Of a stretch of 48,233 nucleotides of DNA, positions 45,326-48,233 are shown in pieces (the first letter of the stretch is position 1; every line of letters begins with the position of its first letter). Made by a program: the position numbers and the translations under genes. The notes beneath the pieces are model-generated. The model was not told the DNA's origin and searched no databases. It saw only the letters and a program-made list of their open reading frames with translations. Origin of the DNA: Christiangramia bathymodioli (lineage in GTDB: Bacteria; Bacteroidota; Bacteroidia; Flavobacteriales; Flavobacteriaceae); NCBI GenBank assembly GCA_009735695.1, contig SRSL01000009.1, forward strand, positions 1 to 48,233. Reading direction: 5' to 3'.

Positions 45326-45655
45326 ATGAAAGAAATAAAAGCATTTATAAAGCCAAAACGGGTTCAAATAGTGATAGAATCCCTTAGCGAAAGCGGATTC
45401 AAAAGTATGACGCTGTCTCAGGGGGAAGGTACCGGAGCATTTAAAGCAAAAGGCGCATCACCTTCTTTAGATTTCCGTGTAACCGACAGCCCGGTGGTAA
45501 AGTTAGAACTGGTATGTCAAAATGAAGAAGCACAATCGGCTATCAATATCATCCTGGAAAACGGGAAAACACCGGATCCAGGTGATGGCATCATTTATTT
45601 GTCTGACATTGAAGATGCTTTCAAGATAAAAACCGGGGAATCCTTAAAGCGTTAA
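45326..45655 (+). CDS. PII-like protein of the metal-efflux-linked group
   Basis: 109 residues with the ferredoxin-like PII fold: KEIKAFIKPKRVQIVIESLSESGFKSMTLSQGEGTG at the start and GDGIIYLSDIEDAFKIKTGE at the end, the latter clearly matching the PII C-terminal signature. The T-loop is shortened and changed compared with GlnB, without the Tyr of uridylylated forms. Members of this group (PII-NG) are found next to heavy-metal RND genes, so it probably senses metal, nucleotide or a small ligand and modulates the pump, not nitrogen metabolism. 24 bp ahead of the Fur gene. Confidence 0.83.
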   Translation: MKEIKAFIKPKRVQIVIESLSESGFKSMTLSQGEGTGAFKAKGASPSLDFRVTDSPVVKLELVCQNEEAQSAINIILENGKTPDPGDGIIYLSDIEDAFKIKTGESLKR

Positions 45656-45679
45656 ATTTTCTAAACCCTTTTACGCCCA

Positions 45680-46102
45680 ATGGAAAAAATAGTAAAAAAG
45701 TTAGAAAGCAAAGGCATCCGCCCTACGGCAATGCGCCTGATGACCTATAAACGGTTGGCACAATTGAATGTGGCCATTAGTTTAGGCGACCTTGGGAAAG
45801 ATTTCGAAAGCTCGGAAAGGAGTACGCTTTTCCGTACTATGAAGACATTTGAAGAAAAAGGAATTGTGCATCAAATTGAGGATGGCACCGGCATCATTAA
45901 ATATGCCCTGTGTGAAGACAATTGTGAATGCGAGGTGGGTAACGACCTTCACTTACATTTTCATTGCAATAGTTGCGGGGAAACCGTGTGCCTTACAGAA
46001 CATAAAATCCCTCAGATAAATCTGCCCGAAGGTTACGTGGCAGAGGATATTAATCTGGTGGCTAAGGGAGTCTGTGAGAAATGTAGCAATGACTTGGATT
46101 AA
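45680..46102 (+). CDS. Fur-family metal-responsive repressor
   Basis: 140 residues. Winged helix about 10-75 (RPTAMRLMTYKRLAQLN, ERSTLFRTMKTFEEKGIVHQI). Regulatory metal region: HLHFHC (H91, H93, H95), C96/C99, C104, H108, with the structural zinc pair completed by C132/C135. An extra CEDNCEC group (C78, C82, C84) sits at the hinge and is unusual for plain Fur; it could be an added soft-metal site. Likely represses the cluster. The palindrome at 38808 is a candidate operator. Confidence 0.88.
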   Translation: MEKIVKKLESKGIRPTAMRLMTYKRLAQLNVAISLGDLGKDFESSERSTLFRTMKTFEEKGIVHQIEDGTGIIKYALCEDNCECEVGNDLHLHFHCNSCGETVCLTEHKIPQINLPEGYVAEDINLVAKGVCEKCSNDLD

Positions 46103-46128
46103 GTTTTTTGATTTAAAAAATTGGAACA

Positions 46129-46488
46129 ATGATGAAAATTTATAAAAAAGAAAACAAGGTATATATGGTAGCTCAAAATAGATTGGATGCTACCGATTAT
46201 GACAATTTGATATCTCAATTAAAAAACCATATACAGGCAAACCATAAAGTATACTGGTATATTGAAATGGAAAATTTTGAGGGGTGGACTGCAAGTGCGT
46301 ATTGGAAGGGCATTGAACTGAAACTTCCGAATGAAGAACGCGTTAAAAAGGTTGCATTGGTGGGAATTACAAAATGGCAGGAACAGTTTACCGAAGTTTT
46401 GATACCCTTTACAAAGGCACATATTAAATTCTTTAGCCTTGAAGAAAAACATTTGGCCAAGGAATGGATGGAGAAAGGAAATCATTAA
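46129..46488 (+). CDS. SpoIIAA-like (STAS-related) protein, cluster copy
   Basis: 119 residues in the SpoIIAA-like pattern (NRLDATDYDNLISQLKNHIQANHKVYWYIEMENFEGWTASAYWKGIELKL..., then KVALVGITKWQEQFTEVLIPFTKAHIKFFSLEE). No transmembrane segment. Same family as the gene at 38227 and the decayed copy at 47581. Role unknown; association with metal efflux genes suggests stress signalling or membrane-linked scaffolding. Confidence 0.75.
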   Translation: MMKIYKKENKVYMVAQNRLDATDYDNLISQLKNHIQANHKVYWYIEMENFEGWTASAYWKGIELKLPNEERVKKVALVGITKWQEQFTEVLIPFTKAHIKFFSLEEKHLAKEWMEKGNH

Positions 46489-46518
46489 AAAAGTTAAATA
46501 AATTTAAACAGAAAGATT

Positions 46519-46737
46519 ATGATGGACAACTGGAATTTTGGGGGAATGCACTGGATATGGTGGGGGCTTTGGATAATCCTCATCTTTTGGATATTCTTAA
46601 TTCCTTATCCCACCCCGGGACAAAATAGACGGAAGGATAAGGCTATGGAAGCCCTGAGAGAACGATACGCCCGGGGCGAGATAAGCGATGAGGAATTTGA
46701 ACAAAAGAAGAAAGTCCTTCAGGATAAGAAGAAGTAG
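46519..46737 (+). CDS. SHOCT-domain small membrane protein
   Basis: 72 residues. A Trp-rich N-terminal membrane helix (HWIWWGLWIILIFWIFLIPY) is followed by a SHOCT motif (AMEALRERYARGEISDEEFEQKKKVL). SHOCT domains occur at termini of many membrane proteins and are thought to assist oligomerisation. Between it and the next gene (57 bp) is a small GC-rich hairpin (CATCG-AAAG-CGATG, about 46752-46765). Confidence 0.82.
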   Translation: MMDNWNFGGMHWIWWGLWIILIFWIFLIPYPTPGQNRRKDKAMEALRERYARGEISDEEFEQKKKVLQDKKK

Positions 46738-46794
46738 TTATAAGGCACAGGCATCGAAAGCGATGGCACCTATGGCTTATAAAAGAAGGTAAAA

Positions 46795-47556
46795 ATGAAA
46801 AAACGCAAAGTATTTGTTTTTATATTCATTGGATTAGCCCTTGGCTTATTTATAATACAGCCCCTGGTTATTTCACTCCACATGTATGACATGCAGGGAG
46901 GTAATGGCGAATGGTGGAAATCTCTGCTTGCTTCATATCAGCAGGAAGTTAGTTCATGGGATTTGGATCAAGCCATCATCAAATTGCTATTTGGACTGCT
47001 GGGCATTGCCTTGTCGCTTATGTTTATGGTCAGGCAAAGAATATTTCAATTGACCGGAAGAAGAGATAAGCTGGAGGAGATCAGGGAGCTGATTGCGGCA
47101 GGAGAAAACCAGCAAGTAGAATTTAAATCTACCTTGAGATGGGATTTGAGGCAGTTTAAACCGAATAAGGCTTTGGAGGACGTAATAGCAAAAACAATTG
47201 CCGGGTTTATGAACACCCAAGAAGGGCATTTAATTATCGGAATTGATGATGAAGGTAGTATTCTGGGGCTGGAACAGGATTGCGGTACTTTAAAAAAACC
47301 TGGCAAGGACGGGTTTGAGCAATATATAATGCAATTGGTGTCCCTCAAGTTCGGCACTCATTTTTGCCCTTTGGTTAAAGTGGCCTTTTACCAATTCGAA
47401 GAAAAGGATATCTGTTATGTAAGGGTTCACAAATCACAAAAACCTGTGTATTTGAATTTGGGCGATCGTTCGCATTTCTTTATCAGAACCGGGAACGGAA
47501 CCCGCGAGTTGGATATGCCTGAGGCTCTGGAGTATTTGGAGATACACTTAAATTAA
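46795..47556 (+). CDS. Membrane-anchored AlbA_2 (Schlafen-type) ATP-binding-like protein
   Basis: 253 residues. Two membrane helices (about 5-28 VFVFIFIGLALGLFIIQPLVI, and 62-83 IIKLLFGLLGIALSLMFMV) enclose a periplasmic loop of some 33 residues. The cytoplasmic part is an AlbA_2 domain (PF04326-like): LIAAGENQQVEFKSTLRWDL, IAKTIAGFMNTQEGHLIIGIDDEGSILGLE, and a C-terminal ICYVRVHKSQKPVYLN...FFIRTGNGTRELD. AlbA_2 domains usually sit in soluble regulators or nucleic-acid enzymes; the membrane form inside a metal cluster is notable. Biochemical role unknown. Confidence 0.8.
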   Translation: MKKRKVFVFIFIGLALGLFIIQPLVISLHMYDMQGGNGEWWKSLLASYQQEVSSWDLDQAIIKLLFGLLGIALSLMFMVRQRIFQLTGRRDKLEEIRELIAAGENQQVEFKSTLRWDLRQFKPNKALEDVIAKTIAGFMNTQEGHLIIGIDDEGSILGLEQDCGTLKKPGKDGFEQYIMQLVSLKFGTHFCPLVKVAFYQFEEKDICYVRVHKSQKPVYLNLGDRSHFFIRTGNGTRELDMPEALEYLEIHLN

Positions 47557-47580
47557 TATAAACCCTATAAAATTGAAAAA

Positions 47581-47830
47581 ATGATATAGGTATTGGACAT
47601 AGAAAAAGAAAACTTGATTGCTGCTAAAATCAATGGTAGAATCACGAAGAAGGATATAAAAAACCCATCCGCTAATCCACAATATCATCGAAAAAAGTCA
47701 TAAAATTTGTAGGCGAAAAAAATAGCAGGAATGGGTCGTTAAAGCTACTCATTTCTTTACCGGTTCAGAAGTCAAATATTTTGACCTTCAGGATAAGGAA
47801 CAAGCAAAAAACTGGATACAAATAACTAAG
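47581..47830 (+). pseudogene. Decayed SpoIIAA-like gene
   Basis: Recognisable pieces of the family remain in different frames: VLDIEKENLIAAKINGRITKKDI near the start, HPLIHNIIEKSHKI shifted, and VKATHFFTGSEVKYFDLQDKEQAKNWI at the end. An early TAG replaces a Gln codon at codon 3. A frameshift lies near 47660. The central ~50 codons (the EMENFEG region) are missing. A second TAG stands where the family has Trp (KWQEW). The final piece runs in frame into the ATPase gene that follows. Confidence 0.8.
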
Positions 47831-47833
47831 GAT

Positions 47834-48233
47834 ATGAAAAAACTAAAAATCAAAATTCCCGTAATCCTTCCACAGGTACCTAATGAAAAAGACGCTTGTG
47901 TGGAAAGGCTAATTAAGGAACTGGAAGCCGAAAATGGCCTTGAAAAAGTCCACATAGCGGATGATCAGGAAGATACGGTGCCACAATTGTGCTTTCATTA
48001 CGATCCGGATATAATTTCTATTGACCGCATTCAATCATTGGCAGAAAGAACCGGGGCTGAAATTACCGCGAAATATGGACATTTGCTTATAGAGGTTGAG
48101 GGGATTAGACATACCCGGCATGCAAGGACTATAGAAAAGAGTCTGTTGAATATCAATGGTGTTTTGGAAGCTTCCGCCAATGCCGGAGGAATGATCCGTT
48201 TAGAATATGATAAACGGGAAACAAGTTTTGATG
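47834..48233 (+). CDS. Heavy-metal P-type ATPase, N-terminal part (cut by window end)
   Basis: The first 133 codons are visible. Two HMA-like segments are seen: one with NEKDACVERLIKELE, where a single Cys replaces the CxxC, and a second (GHLLIEVEGIRHTRHARTIEKSLLNINGVLEASANAGGMIRLEYD) lacking Cys. FHYDPDIISIDRIQSLAERTGAEI matches the N-terminus of Bacteroidota Zn/Cd-type P1B ATPases. The catalytic DKTGT lies outside the window, so the metal is not read directly. ATG 47834 follows AAGG at close range. Confidence 0.75.
   Translation, partial: MKKLKIKIPVILPQVPNEKDACVERLIKELEAENGLEKVHIADDQEDTVPQLCFHYDPDIISIDRIQSLAERTGAEITAKYGHLLIEVEGIRHTRHARTIEKSLLNINGVLEASANAGGMIRLEYDKRETSFD

Overview
The window looks like chromosomal DNA of a marine-type Flavobacteriaceae (Bacteroidota), perhaps near Gramella/Christiangramia. 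The evidence is a complete gldK-gldL-gldM-gldN block (type IX secretion/gliding motor), a surface protein with a type A T9SS sorting domain, Bacteroidota-type -7 promoter elements (TAnnTTTG), weak Shine-Dalgarno signals and a 1477-residue RND-TolC fusion. The genus is inference only.

Layout. 1-3361: 3' part of a giant Ig-repeat T9SS substrate with near-identical 282-bp tandem repeats. 3407-9941: exopolysaccharide genes (UDP-glucuronate decarboxylase, GT2, WcaJ-like priming transferase, Wza-like, Wzc-like), closed by a bidirectional terminator. 10021-11505: secreted aminopeptidase P. 11614-13904: a compact thiol/metalloid locus with an ArsI/CadI-type dioxygenase, a 42-residue Cys-Cys protein not previously called, a Cys-rich SigZ-type ECF sigma factor and a BASS-family transporter. 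A matching two-block motif (CTGCGTC, 16 nt, AGTC) lies the same distance upstream of arsI and of the 42-residue gene; I propose it as the SigZ promoter. 14123-20220: DsbD, a secreted small protein, a membrane-anchored LuxR-type HTH protein, a serine hydrolase, a small membrane protein and a lipoprotein.

20370-28740: topA, an arginase-fold protein that has lost metal ligands, then gldKLMN. 28834-32258: FAD oxidoreductase, DUF983 protein and an ABC-F ATPase. 32321-37980: an RND efflux operon in which the adaptor has an in-frame TAG and the pump a frameshift, while the TolC-like gene is intact. Two small genes follow (CPXCG, SpoIIAA-like), then an initiator tRNA with its own promoter and terminator.

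38754-48233 (end): a metal-resistance module directly 3' of the initiator tRNA. It begins with a short direct repeat and a 24-bp Fur/Zur-like palindrome. It then encodes a Cys/His-rich exported small protein, a CzcA-type RND pump fused to its own TolC-like channel through an internal signal-peptide-like segment, a CusB-like adaptor, a long hairpin, a PII-like protein, a Fur-family regulator, a SpoIIAA-like protein, a SHOCT protein, a membrane-anchored AlbA_2 (Schlafen-type) protein, a decayed SpoIIAA-like copy, and the start of a heavy-metal P-type ATPase cut by the window edge. The RND transmembrane acidic signature (D400, D406, E413) points to divalent cations such as Zn/Co/Cd rather than Cu/Ag.
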